In this document: positions 1-6,093 of the stretch, one piece after another
Numbering within the stretch: the stretch's first letter is position 1
Layout: the number at the start of each line of letters is the position of its first letter
Source of the DNA: Lachnospiraceae bacterium
GTDB taxonomy: Bacteria; Bacillota; Clostridia; Lachnospirales; Lachnospiraceae
Direction of reading: 5' to 3'
DNA: 6,992 nt
NCBI GenBank assembly: GCA_014804565.1
Contig: JAAUZN010000070.1
Location: 3,752-10,743 of the forward strand
Notes under the pieces: model-generated
The model's input: only the letters and a program-made list of their open reading frames with translations
Database searches by the model: none
What the model was told of the DNA's origin: nothing
Position numbers and translations under genes: made by a program

Positions 1-1
1 G

Positions 2-154
2 ATGACGATTAATTCGGAGAATGTGAAAGATGTCATTCAGATAAGTGAAATAGATGGAAAGAAATACTATTTTTGGATTACAACGAATGTTGAGGGTATC
101 GAAACCCTTGATGATGTGAGAGCGGCGGAAATAGAAATGAATAGTTTACAATGA
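2..154 (+). CDS. C-terminal part of an unrecognised protein (partial at window edge)
   Basis: An open frame runs from base 2 to a TGA at 152-154, about 50 residues. It begins at an ATG only one base inside the window with no room to see a ribosome binding site, so this is more likely the tail of a longer gene than a complete one. The peptide is acidic and soluble-looking, with a short aromatic stretch (KKYYFWITTN) near the middle and an E/D-rich helical-looking end. I recognise no family motif and assign no function. It lies upstream of the toxin-antitoxin promoter on the same strand and has the same AT-rich composition as that cassette, so it may belong to the same accessory segment. It could also be a chance open frame. 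Confidence 0.4.
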   Translation: MTINSENVKDVIQISEIDGKKYYFWITTNVEGIETLDDVRAAEIEMNSLQ

Positions 155-181
155 AAAAGAGGATAATTGCCCGGAATCCTC
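154..181 (-). terminator. Weak terminator-like hairpin reading leftward
   Basis: GAGGAT at 159-164 pairs with ATCCTC at 176-181, leaving an 11-base loop. Read on the minus strand, the stem is followed by five T residues (complement of 154-158), the layout of a weak intrinsic terminator. On the plus strand the stem is followed by an A-rich tail, so it does not look like a terminator for the gene ending at 154. No minus-strand gene ends just before it; it would only matter for antisense transcripts running leftward from the pot operon. The short stem and long loop make this a low-confidence call. Confidence 0.25.
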
Positions 182-215
182 AATAAAAGCATATACTGAA
201 AATATAAGTATCTTG

Positions 216-244
216 TTGACATTACAACATATGCGTAATACAAT
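216..244 (+). promoter_or_regulatory. SigA-type promoter of the toxin-antitoxin operon
   Basis: A consensus -35 box TTGACA (216-221) is followed by an exact 17-bp spacer and a -10 box TACAAT (239-244). The expected start point is near 251, which leaves a leader of only about 15 bases and places the AAGGAGG ribosome binding site (252-258) at the very 5' end of the mRNA. The -10 box is embedded in a perfect palindrome, so RNA polymerase and a repressor would compete for the same DNA. Confidence 0.85.
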
Positions 245-251
245 GTATTAC
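235..251. promoter_or_regulatory. 17-bp palindromic operator over the -10 box
   Basis: GTAATACAATGTATTAC is a perfect inverted repeat: 8-base arms (235-242 and 244-251) around a central A at 243. It covers the whole -10 box and the expected transcription start. A further half-site-like ATTAC sits at 221-225, facing GTAAT at 235-239, and could seat a second dimer. Ribbon-helix-helix antitoxins of the RelB type are known to bind such palindromes cooperatively as autorepressors, with the toxin acting as co-repressor. Use of this site by the adjacent antitoxin is inferred from position. Confidence 0.7.
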
Positions 252-266
252 AAGGAGGCATAAGCG

Positions 267-497
267 ATGACAATATCAGTAAGATTGAGCGATGAGGATA
301 GCAGTCTGATCAAACAGTATGCGGACTTAAAGAAAATGAATGTGTCCGAATTGATTCGGCAGACCATACTTGAGAAGATTGAAGATGAATATGATCTGTC
401 AGCTTATAAAAAAGCGATGGAAGATTACAATAGAAATCCGGTGACATATTCCCATGAAGAAGTGAAAAAGATGTTGGGGTTGAGTGATCATGTATAA
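267..497 (+). CDS. relB: RelB/DinJ-family type II antitoxin (ribbon-helix-helix)
   Basis: This 76-residue acidic protein has the layout of a RelB-like antitoxin. Residues 2-8 (TISVRLS) form the DNA-binding beta strand, residues 9-23 are helix 1, and residues 25-41, starting NVSELIRQ, are helix 2 of the ribbon-helix-helix dimer domain. The remaining 35 residues are charged and would wrap the toxin. The ATG at 267 is well set by AAGGAGG at 252-258. The stop codon overlaps the start of the toxin gene, the usual order and coupling for these modules. Its role is to neutralise the toxin and to repress its own promoter, probably through the palindrome at 235-251. The symbol is given at family level; the closest named group could also be the DUF6290-type antitoxins. 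Confidence 0.85.
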   Translation: MTISVRLSDEDSSLIKQYADLKKMNVSELIRQTILEKIEDEYDLSAYKKAMEDYNRNPVTYSHEEVKKMLGLSDHV

Positions 498-756
498 AGT
501 GGAATATGCGTCTCTGGCTATTAAACAGCTTAAAAAATTGGATAAGCATATCAGTGCTCTTATTATTGGATGGATTGAAAAAAATCTTGTTGATTGTGAA
601 GATCCGAGGCAATACGGAAAAGGGCTGGTGGCAAACAGAAGTGGAGAATGGCGGTATCGGATAGGAGATTATAGAATATTGGCAGATATTCAGGATGATA
701 AATTGGTTATTTTGATTATTACGGTGGGTCATAGGAGAGAAGTTTATGATAGTTAA
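490..756 (+). CDS. relE: RelE/ParE-superfamily toxin, probable ribosome-dependent mRNA interferase
   Basis: The product is 88 residues from the ATG at 490. A GTG at 484 would add two residues, but the ATG gives the normal RelE-type N-terminus (MYKVEYASLAIKQLKKL). Family hallmarks are the amphipathic helix with LKKLDKH at 14-20, the basic beta core from R50 (RSGEWRYRIGDYRIL) and the C-terminal strand ending H81-R82-R83-EVY. In RelE enzymes, basic residues of this core and a late Tyr line the active site that cuts mRNA in the ribosomal A site; here R55, R57, R82 or R83 and Y86 are candidates. The start overlaps the antitoxin stop by 8 bases with only a weak GGGG-containing ribosome site, so translation is probably coupled and the toxin kept below the antitoxin. 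A ParE-like gyrase poison cannot be excluded from sequence alone, but the core fits RelE better. Confidence 0.86.
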   Translation: MYKVEYASLAIKQLKKLDKHISALIIGWIEKNLVDCEDPRQYGKGLVANRSGEWRYRIGDYRILADIQDDKLVILIITVGHRREVYDS

Positions 757-759
757 TGT

Positions 760-786
760 AAGGCATCCCAAGCAGGATGCCTTTTT
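760..786 (+). terminator. Intrinsic terminator of the toxin-antitoxin operon
   Basis: AAGGCATCC (760-768) pairs perfectly with GGATGCCTT (775-783) around a 6-base loop, and the stem runs into a TTTTT tract at 782-786. It starts four bases after the toxin stop codon. It also lies just beyond the potD stop on the opposite strand, but in that direction the stem is followed by ACATTAAC rather than a T tract, so it should stop leftward transcripts less well. Confidence 0.85.
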
Positions 787-795
787 AACGCAAGC

Positions 796-1875
796 CTAGT
801 ACGACTTCACTTCTTTCCAAAGTTCGTTGTAGAATTCATCCCCATCCTCGCCAAGATATACATAGGTTTCCAGATTGTCATATTGGGACAGATCCGGGAA
901 AGCGATCTCTGAGTTTTTGATTTCCTCATCCTCGATCAATTCTCTTGCGGCAGTGTTTGGTGTGGAATAGGTAATATAGTCGAAGTTTTGGAGCGCGATG
1001 TCGGGGCGGCACATGAAATCAATAAATTTCTCCGCGTTTGCTTTGTTGGGCGCATTTTTTAAGATCACCCAGGAATCGATCCATACGTTGGTGCCTTCCT
1101 CAGGAACTACATACACCAGATCGGAGTTTTCGCGCTGTGTGTAGATGGCTTCTCCGGAATAGATGACGCCGATGGCGGCTTCGCCGCCGATCATCTTATC
1201 TCTGACCTGGTCTACCACATAGGCCTGTACCAGTAGCTTTTGCTGGATCAAGGCGTTCTTGGCGATCTCCAATTCAGCAGGATCCAGAGTATTCATAGAA
1301 AATCCGTTTAGCTTTTCAGCCACCATAAAAGAGTCCCGCACGGAGTCCTGCATCAGGATATTATCTGCATATTTTTCATCCCAGAGCTGTTCCCAGCGTG
1401 TGATGGGTTCCTCTACCATAGTTTTATTATAGAGAATACCCACAGTGCCCCAACAGTAGGGGACAGAATATTTATTGTCGGGATCAAAACCTCTGGACTG
1501 TTCATAATACTGTGCGCCGATATTGTTCCTGGCATTCGGCATCTTATCATAGTCAATTTCCGATAGCATGCCGTTTTGGATCATTCGGCTGATCATGTAG
1601 TCGGAAGGGCAGGCGATATCATAGGCCACGGCGCCGGATTCCACCTTGGGATACATGCTCTCGTTCGTCTCAAACTCATCGTAGATCACCCGGATGCCGC
1701 TTTCTTCCTCAAACATACGGATCGTTTCAGGGTCGATGTATTCTCCCCAGTTATAGACGATGACTTGCCCGTTTACGCCCCTGTCAGAGGAGCCGCAGCC
1801 GGTCAGGATGACCGTGGTCACAAGCGATAGCAGGAGAGCTGCTTTTTTTATTGTGAAAAGTGTGTTTTGTTTCAT
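796..1875 (-). CDS. potD: Spermidine/putrescine-binding lipoprotein PotD
   Basis: The product (359 residues) is the extracellular solute-binding protein of the polyamine ABC importer. A basic hydrophobic signal peptide ends in a lipobox, L24-T25-G26-C27, so the mature protein would be lipid-anchored at C27 on the outer face of the membrane, as expected in a Gram-positive cell. PotD-type ligand-pocket motifs follow in the usual order: YNWGEY (41-46), PSDY (90-93), the D177/D181 region, YSGEA (239-243), and the W265-I-D267-S segment matching the Trp and Asp that hold the amine groups in characterised PotD proteins. YSTPN (303-307) matches the conserved late PTPN-like loop. The length is normal for the family. 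The ATG overlaps the potC stop as ATGA (1872-1875), with an AAGGAA ribosome site. It is the last gene of the operon. Spermidine versus putrescine preference cannot be told from sequence. Confidence 0.95.
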   Translation of the reverse strand: MKQNTLFTIKKAALLLSLVTTVILTGCGSSDRGVNGQVIVYNWGEYIDPETIRMFEEESGIRVIYDEFETNESMYPKVESGAVAYDIACPSDYMISRMIQNGMLSEIDYDKMPNARNNIGAQYYEQSRGFDPDNKYSVPYCWGTVGILYNKTMVEEPITRWEQLWDEKYADNILMQDSVRDSFMVAEKLNGFSMNTLDPAELEIAKNALIQQKLLVQAYVVDQVRDKMIGGEAAIGVIYSGEAIYTQRENSDLVYVVPEEGTNVWIDSWVILKNAPNKANAEKFIDFMCRPDIALQNFDYITYSTPNTAARELIEDEEIKNSEIAFPDLSQYDNLETYVYLGEDGDEFYNELWKEVKSY

Positions 1876-2681
1876 AGTTTTTCCTTTTTATTTCCTGAAT
1901 CGTCGCTGCGGAGCGGCGATTTTTTGTCCGGTGACAGATTGATCAAAATAAGCAACAGCAGAACCGTCATAAAAATGAGCGTTGAGAGTGCGTACATCTC
2001 CGGTTTGATTCCCTTCTTGATCTCAGTGTATATCTTCGTGGACAGGGTATCCACGCCCACGCCTTTCGTAAAGTGGGTGATGATGAAATCGTCCAGAGAC
2101 ATCGTGAATGCCATGAGAAACCCGGAAAGGATGCCGGGAAGCAGGTCGGGAAATACCACCTTGAAAAAGGCATTCAGATGGGAGGAGCCAAGATCCAGCG
2201 CAGCTTCATAGACGCTGGGATTCAGCTGCTTCATGCGCGGCATCACGCTCAGGATCACATAGGGAATATTGAAGGTAATATGTGACAGTAATATGGTGCC
2301 AAAACCGAATTTAATGCCCAGGCTTATGTAGAGCAGCATGAGAGAGATCCCGGTGACGATATCCGCGTTCAACATGGGAATATTGGTAACGCCCATAAGG
2401 ATTGTCTTTGTCCTGCGTTTCATGCCCGTCATGGCAATGCACGCCACTGTGCCGATGATCGTGGCGGCGAGAGCGGACAAAAGCGCGATGAGCAGCGTAT
2501 TGAAAAGGGACCGTAAAATCTCTTCATTCTGGAACAGCGCTGTATACCATTGCAGGGTAAAGCCGCCCCATTTCGCACGGGTCTTGCTCCGGTTAAAGGA
2601 CAACACCATAAGAGTGCCTATGGGCGCATACAGGAAAAGAACGATCAGAGCTATGTAGATTTTTTTGGCAATGGATGTCAT
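1872..2681 (-). CDS. potC: Polyamine ABC transporter permease PotC
   Basis: The product (269 residues) is a six-helix membrane permease of the MetI-like (BPD_transp_1) fold. Hydrophobic segments lie near 8-28, 62-85, 97-121, 127-148, 181-201 and 231-249. The EAA loop that docks onto the ATPase is clear at about 159-183 (EAALDLG, then the FPDLLPG end), and FNxPY-type residues precede it. The LDDF motif near 196-199 is typical of PotC-type subunits and helps separate it from PotB. The C-terminal tail after 250 is polar and charged. The start forms ATGA overlaps with potB upstream and its stop does the same with potD downstream, with a GGGGAGGG ribosome site just before the ATG. It pairs with PotB to form the translocation pore. 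Confidence 0.94.
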   Translation of the reverse strand: MTSIAKKIYIALIVLFLYAPIGTLMVLSFNRSKTRAKWGGFTLQWYTALFQNEEILRSLFNTLLIALLSALAATIIGTVACIAMTGMKRRTKTILMGVTNIPMLNADIVTGISLMLLYISLGIKFGFGTILLSHITFNIPYVILSVMPRMKQLNPSVYEAALDLGSSHLNAFFKVVFPDLLPGILSGFLMAFTMSLDDFIITHFTKGVGVDTLSTKIYTEIKKGIKPEMYALSTLIFMTVLLLLILINLSPDKKSPLRSDDSGNKKEKL

Positions 2682-3517
2682 AGCATGTTACCCTCCCCTT
2701 CTTTATCGAAAATAGCGGACAGCACCATATTGACCAGAATAAATATCATAAGCACCATGGACAGGCCGCTGCCAAGATGCCAGTTGGAGGTCCTTGTAAA
2801 TTCCTGGTCGATCACATCGCCGATCAGAAGAAGTTTGCCGCCGCCAAGGAGCGAACTGATCACAAAGGTGGTGAGGGCGGGAATAAATACCATGGTGATA
2901 CCGCTGATGATACCGGGCACAGAGAGCGGCAGTATGATGCGGATAAAGGTATAGACATTTCCCGCGCCCAGATCGTGGGCGGCGTTGATCACATTCTGGT
3001 CGATCTTGGATAAGGCGTTATACAGGGGCAGGACCATAAAGGGCAGGAAATTATATACCATGCCGAGAATGATCGCAGCCGGAGTGTTGATGATCTTTAG
3101 GGCCGGCAGATGGAAGAAGGCAAGAGCCTGATTGATCACACCGTTTTTTTCAAGCAGCGTCTGCCATGCCAGGGTACGCAGCAGAAAATTCATCCACATG
3201 GGCAGGATAAAGATCAAAATGATAAAATTATGTCTCTTGGCATTTCCCTGGGCAAGGATCAATGCCAGAGGATAGGCCAGCAGGAAGCAGACCAGCGTGC
3301 TGATCAGAGACAGCAGGAGAGAGAGGCGCAGCGCTTTCGCGTGCCCTGCCGTGGTGATCGCTATGATGTTGTCAAGAGTGAAGGCTCCTGTCTTGTCGGT
3401 CAGTCCGTAATAAAAGATCATACCCAGAGGGATGATGATAAAGATGGCGGACCAGACCAGATAAGGCGCAGAGAGCCATTTGTTTTTCTCAGATGTCAAT
3501 TGCAACCGCCTCCTCAT
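2678..3517 (-). CDS. potB: Polyamine ABC transporter permease PotB
   Basis: The product is 279 residues from the ATG at 3517, an integral permease with an N-terminal helix near 18-38 and further hydrophobic segments near 62-90, 97-116, 147-168, 198-222 and 250-270. The EAA loop is at about 178-203 (NAAHDLGAG, then LPLSVPG). PTALTTF-like residues near 213-218 (PALTTF) are typical of PotB. The coordinates use the ATG, which overlaps the end of potA by 29 bases. However, codons 2-3 of that reading (AGGAGG) look like a ribosome binding site placed 9 bases before a TTG at 3499-3497, so the real protein may begin MTSEKNKWL and be 273 residues. The stop overlaps potC as ATGA. Function and family are secure; the exact start is not. 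Confidence 0.93.
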   Translation of the reverse strand: MRRRLQLTSEKNKWLSAPYLVWSAIFIIIPLGMIFYYGLTDKTGAFTLDNIIAITTAGHAKALRLSLLLSLISTLVCFLLAYPLALILAQGNAKRHNFIILIFILPMWMNFLLRTLAWQTLLEKNGVINQALAFFHLPALKIINTPAAIILGMVYNFLPFMVLPLYNALSKIDQNVINAAHDLGAGNVYTFIRIILPLSVPGIISGITMVFIPALTTFVISSLLGGGKLLLIGDVIDQEFTRTSNWHLGSGLSMVLMIFILVNMVLSAIFDKEGEGNML

Positions 3518-4562
3518 CTTCAGATTCCGGCTTGTTCATGATCTGGATATTGAAGGGATCTACTTTGATCCCGACTTCTTTTCCAACCGGGAAGAGGGTG
3601 GTAGAGTGCACAAGCCACTCAAAACCGCCTGCCTGTACCTCCATTTCATAGTGAACGCCCTTGAAGATCAGATGGGTCACGACGCCCTGTATGATGCCCT
3701 CTGAGGGTTCCACCAGAATCACATCTTCCGGACGGATGACCACATCCACCGGTTTGTTATTGCCAAAGCCTGTATCCACACAGGCGAAGCGGGTACCAAG
3801 AATGTTGACCAGCCTGTCTTCGATCATAGTGGCGGGAATGATGTTGCTGTCCCCGATAAAGTCTGCCACAAAAGCATTTTCGGGTTCATTGTAGATAGAC
3901 TCAGGCGTACCGATCTGCTGGATATAGCCCTGATTCATGACCACAATGGTGTCGGACATGGTGAGGGCTTCCTCCTGGTCGTGGGTGACGTAGACGAAAG
4001 TAATACCCAGCTCATTTTTCATACGGATCAGTTCATATTGCATCTCCTGACGCAGTTTTAAGTCGAGCGCGCCCAGAGGCTCGTCCAAGAGAAGAACCTT
4101 TGGCTCATTGACGATGGCGCGGGCAATGGCAATACGCTGCTGCTGGCCGCCGCTCAAGGAGTCGGGCATACGGTTTTCATAGCCATCCAGATTAACCAGT
4201 TTGAGCGCGTAGCGGATCTTGTCGTCTATGTAGCTTTTGGATTTCTTTTTTATTTTCAAACCAAAGGCAATATTCTCGGCGATGGTCATGTGGGTAAAGA
4301 GCGCATACTTCTGGAAGACGGTGTTTAACTGCCTTTTGTTAGGCGGGACATGGGTGATATCCTTTCCGTCAAAGATCACGCTTCCTTTGTCGGGATTTGC
4401 AAATCCGCCTAAAATGCGCAGAGTCGTGGTCTTACCGCAGCCGCTGGGCCCCAGCAGAGTGACAAATTCATTTTCGTGTATGCTTAAATTTAATTCGTCC
4501 AAAACCATCTGCCCGTCAAAGGATTTGGAGATATCGATCAGTTGAATCAGTTCTTTTGCCAT
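3489..4562 (-). CDS. potA: Polyamine ABC transporter ATP-binding protein PotA
   Basis: The product (357 residues) is the cytoplasmic ATPase that powers polyamine import. All nucleotide-binding motifs are intact: Walker A GPSGCGKT (38-45), Q-loop Q84, signature LSGGQ (136-140), Walker B VLLLDEP (156-162) with the D-loop GALD after it, and the switch histidine H194 in YVTHDQEEA. Residues from about 235 form the TOBE-type regulatory domain found in PotA and MalK-like ATPases (VVIRPEDV at 274-281). The length is normal for PotA. The ATG at 4562 has GGAGGG 9 bases upstream. It follows the regulator gene by 36 bases with no promoter visible between them, so both are probably on one transcript, and it overlaps potB downstream. 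Confidence 0.95.
   Translation of the reverse strand: MAKELIQLIDISKSFDGQMVLDELNLSIHENEFVTLLGPSGCGKTTTLRILGGFANPDKGSVIFDGKDITHVPPNKRQLNTVFQKYALFTHMTIAENIAFGLKIKKKSKSYIDDKIRYALKLVNLDGYENRMPDSLSGGQQQRIAIARAIVNEPKVLLLDEPLGALDLKLRQEMQYELIRMKNELGITFVYVTHDQEEALTMSDTIVVMNQGYIQQIGTPESIYNEPENAFVADFIGDSNIIPATMIEDRLVNILGTRFACVDTGFGNNKPVDVVIRPEDVILVEPSEGIIQGVVTHLIFKGVHYEMEVQAGGFEWLVHSTTLFPVGKEVGIKVDPFNIQIMNKPESEDEEAVAIDI
3509..3514 (-). promoter_or_regulatory. AGGAGG ribosome binding site that questions the potB start
   Basis: On the minus strand AGGAGG lies immediately after the upstream ATG of potB and 9 bases before an in-frame TTG (3499-3497). The ATG itself has only a weak GAAG-like element in front of it. 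A perfect site at good spacing argues that translation begins at the TTG, with the site inside the final codons of potA. Confidence 0.6.
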
Positions 4563-4598
4563 GGAAGTAATCCCTCCGATTTATTCGTATGTAGTCTT

Positions 4599-5159
4599 TT
4601 AAAAATTTGGCGGTGTGCTGATCCACAGAAAGACAGCGCCGCTTTTGTTTCCTGCTTTGATATAGTGTTCGGAATCCGGACGGTAATAGAAGGCGTCTCC
4701 CTTTTTTGCCCGGATGCTTCGGTTGCCGATGATGACGGTTACGGAACCGGAAAGTACATAACCGAATTCCTCCCCTTCATGGGGCTGATCGGGATAGGTG
4801 GAGCCGCCGGCATCCAGTGTGACGCGAATCGGCTCCATCATGTTTTTCTGGGCGTTGGGAATGATCCATTCAATCTTATTGCGGAGTTCGGTGTCCACCT
4901 TCTCAAAAAAATCGTCCGGACGAAAGACGATCTGTTCGTCGCCCGCATCGTTAAAGAAATCTTTGAGGCTGGTGCCCAGACACTGCAGGATATCGATCAG
5001 TGTGGCAATGGAGGGCGAGGTTAAGTCGTTCTCCACCTGGCTGATAAACCCTTTGGAGAGCTCGCAGCGGTCCGCCAGCTCCTCCTGTGTCAGTCCCTTT
5101 TTATTGCGAAGTTCCTTTATTTTATTGCCGATGCCGGTTTTACCGGAGTTGCCGTCCAT
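4599..5159 (-). CDS. XRE-family HTH-cupin transcriptional regulator of the pot operon
   Basis: The product (186 residues) joins two domains. Residues 10-68 are an XRE/Cro-type helix-turn-helix (IKELRNKKGLTQEELA, then the recognition helix SKGFISQVE). Residues about 112-181 are a small cupin barrel with PHEGEE (126-131), G134...SG and a second motif around G154-D155, P161 and H165. This architecture is that of PuuR-type and related regulators, which respond to small molecules; PuuR controls putrescine use in E. coli. Its place as first gene of the pot operon suggests a polyamine or related ligand, and the inverted repeats at 5173-5201 are its likely operator. The cupin retains H127, E131 and H165, so metal binding is possible. 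The ATG is preceded by AGGAGG at 5165-5170. Whether it represses or activates cannot be seen directly, but operator position favours repression. Confidence 0.9.
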   Translation of the reverse strand: MDGNSGKTGIGNKIKELRNKKGLTQEELADRCELSKGFISQVENDLTSPSIATLIDILQCLGTSLKDFFNDAGDEQIVFRPDDFFEKVDTELRNKIEWIIPNAQKNMMEPIRVTLDAGGSTYPDQPHEGEEFGYVLSGSVTVIIGNRSIRAKKGDAFYYRPDSEHYIKAGNKSGAVFLWISTPPNF

Positions 5160-5172
5160 AGATTCCTCCTAT

Positions 5173-5201
5173 TAAACTAAAAGTTTACCAAAACTAAACT
5201 T
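5173..5201. promoter_or_regulatory. Three-half-site inverted repeat, probable operator of the HTH-cupin regulator
   Basis: Three alternating half-sites occur: TAAACT (5173-5178), AGTTTA (5182-5187) and TAAACT (5195-5200). The outer pair of the last two extends to AAGTTTA-N7-TAAACTT (5181-5187 and 5195-5201), and the first two form TAAACT-N3-AGTTTA. The array lies between the predicted transcription start (about 5209) and the ribosome binding site, so a bound protein would block elongation or initiation. The small palindrome GAAACTTTC at 5225-5233, inside the promoter spacer, resembles the half-site and may be an extra contact. Assignment to the adjacent regulator is inferred. Confidence 0.6.
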
Positions 5202-5215
5202 ACATATTGAATCTC

Positions 5216-5243
5216 ATTATACAAGAAACTTTCAGTATGTCAA
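5216..5243 (-). promoter_or_regulatory. SigA-type promoter of the regulator-potABCD operon
   Basis: On the minus strand there is TTGACA (5243-5238), a 16-bp spacer and TATAAT (5221-5216), both boxes at consensus. Transcription would start near 5209, giving a leader of about 50 bases before the regulator ATG at 5159. No other promoter is evident between the regulator and potD, so this one probably drives all five genes. Confidence 0.85.
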
Positions 5244-5286
5244 TGGGAATTTAAAATATTTATGGCAGTTAAATGTCCGATGCGTT

Positions 5287-6093
5287 TTATAATATTTCAA
5301 TCGGACCACCGATCACTTCCCGTTCCACGTACAGTATACGGTCGGGTCTTGCCTGCATACTCCATTTTACTAAAGTCAGCTGTCCGCGTTCCACCTCAAT
5401 ACATGTAATGCAGCTGGGATGCACACAGCTTCCCGTGTTGTAATAATAGGCAGGTTCCTCGGGCATGACCGGACGATGGGTGTGTCCGGTGATCAGAATA
5501 TAATGATTTTCCTCTGCAAAACGGCGCAGCTTTTCCTCGCATTTTTCTTTTACTTTATAATTTTTTGCCGCGCTTGTAGGGTCTAAGAAGCCGAGATTTT
5601 CAAGTGGATTCCAGAAATACCGCACCAGAAAGCGAGCTACACGCCAGAAGGTGGAATTGAGCAGACTGGCTTGATGTCCGTGGGTCAGATACAGTGACCT
5701 TTCGGGAAAGGCTTCCGAGCGCAGGATGAGCGCCTCGTGATAAGCCGGATTTTTCTTCCGGATGATATCGTGATTACCGTAGATCAGATGCAGCCTGTTA
5801 CGCGAATCGAAACAGGAAAGCAGATCATAGACATCACTGTGTATTTCGATAATATTACGCAGGTTCCTGTTTTCCCATAGCTCTTCGCCGTCGCCAAGTT
5901 CAATATAGGTAAAGCCGTTTCGATAATAATGCTCCAGCGCAGCGAAGTATAGGTGCCGATTCTTTAAAAAATTGTCGGAGGACGTACCCACACCTCGGTG
6001 GCAGTCACTCACCAGGACATATCTGGAGCACATATTGAAGGGGAGGACGGGAGCCTGTGCAAAGGCATGTTCCAGACGGCTGGAGGTACTCAT
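5287..6093 (-). CDS. Calcineurin-like (LpxH-type) metallophosphoesterase
   Basis: The product (268 residues) has the full set of metal-site motifs of the calcineurin-like phosphoesterase fold: SDCH (29-32, D30 and H32), GDGEELW (67-73, D68), GNHD (106-109, N107 and H108), THGH (137-140) and TGHTH (202-206, H204 and H206). The spacing and the GDxxELW form resemble the UDP-2,3-diacylglucosamine hydrolase (LpxH) branch, but a Gram-positive host would make no lipid A, so the substrate is unknown. An aromatic and basic stretch at 149-166 (FWRVARFLVRYFW) lies between motifs and could touch the membrane. There is no signal peptide, so it should be cytosolic. The ATG at 6093 overlaps the stop of the DUF4474 gene as ATGA and has AAGGAGG 7 bases upstream. 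No clear terminator follows the stop. Fold and catalytic competence are confident; the reaction is not known. Confidence 0.88.
   Translation of the reverse strand: MSTSSRLEHAFAQAPVLPFNMCSRYVLVSDCHRGVGTSSDNFLKNRHLYFAALEHYYRNGFTYIELGDGEELWENRNLRNIIEIHSDVYDLLSCFDSRNRLHLIYGNHDIIRKKNPAYHEALILRSEAFPERSLYLTHGHQASLLNSTFWRVARFLVRYFWNPLENLGFLDPTSAAKNYKVKEKCEEKLRRFAEENHYILITGHTHRPVMPEEPAYYYNTGSCVHPSCITCIEVERGQLTLVKWSMQARPDRILYVEREVIGGPIEIL

Noticed and set aside
151..186. A tiny reading frame (ATGAAAAAGAGG..., 11 codons) whose ATG overlaps the stop of the first gene as ATGA.
   Set aside because: It has no ribosome binding site, no recognisable peptide, and overlaps a hairpin; it is too short to support as a gene.
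484..489. A GTG two codons upstream of the toxin ATG as the true start.
   Set aside because: The ATG at 490 gives the standard RelE-type N-terminus and there is no better ribosome site for the GTG.
310..771. A 153-codon open frame on the minus strand opposite the toxin-antitoxin genes.
   Set aside because: Its translation is low-complexity and has no family features, while both plus-strand genes have clear family motifs, ribosome sites and promoter. It is a shadow frame.
3110..3541. A 143-codon plus-strand open frame opposite potB, and similar frames opposite potC, potA and the regulator.
   Set aside because: Their translations are rich in Q, D, R and H with no domain signal, and the minus-strand genes in the same places are unambiguous transporter or regulator genes.
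5160..5209. A riboswitch or structured RNA leader in front of the regulator-pot operon.
   Set aside because: The leader is only about 50 bases and is explained by short inverted repeats suited to a DNA-binding dimer; no known riboswitch core is visible.
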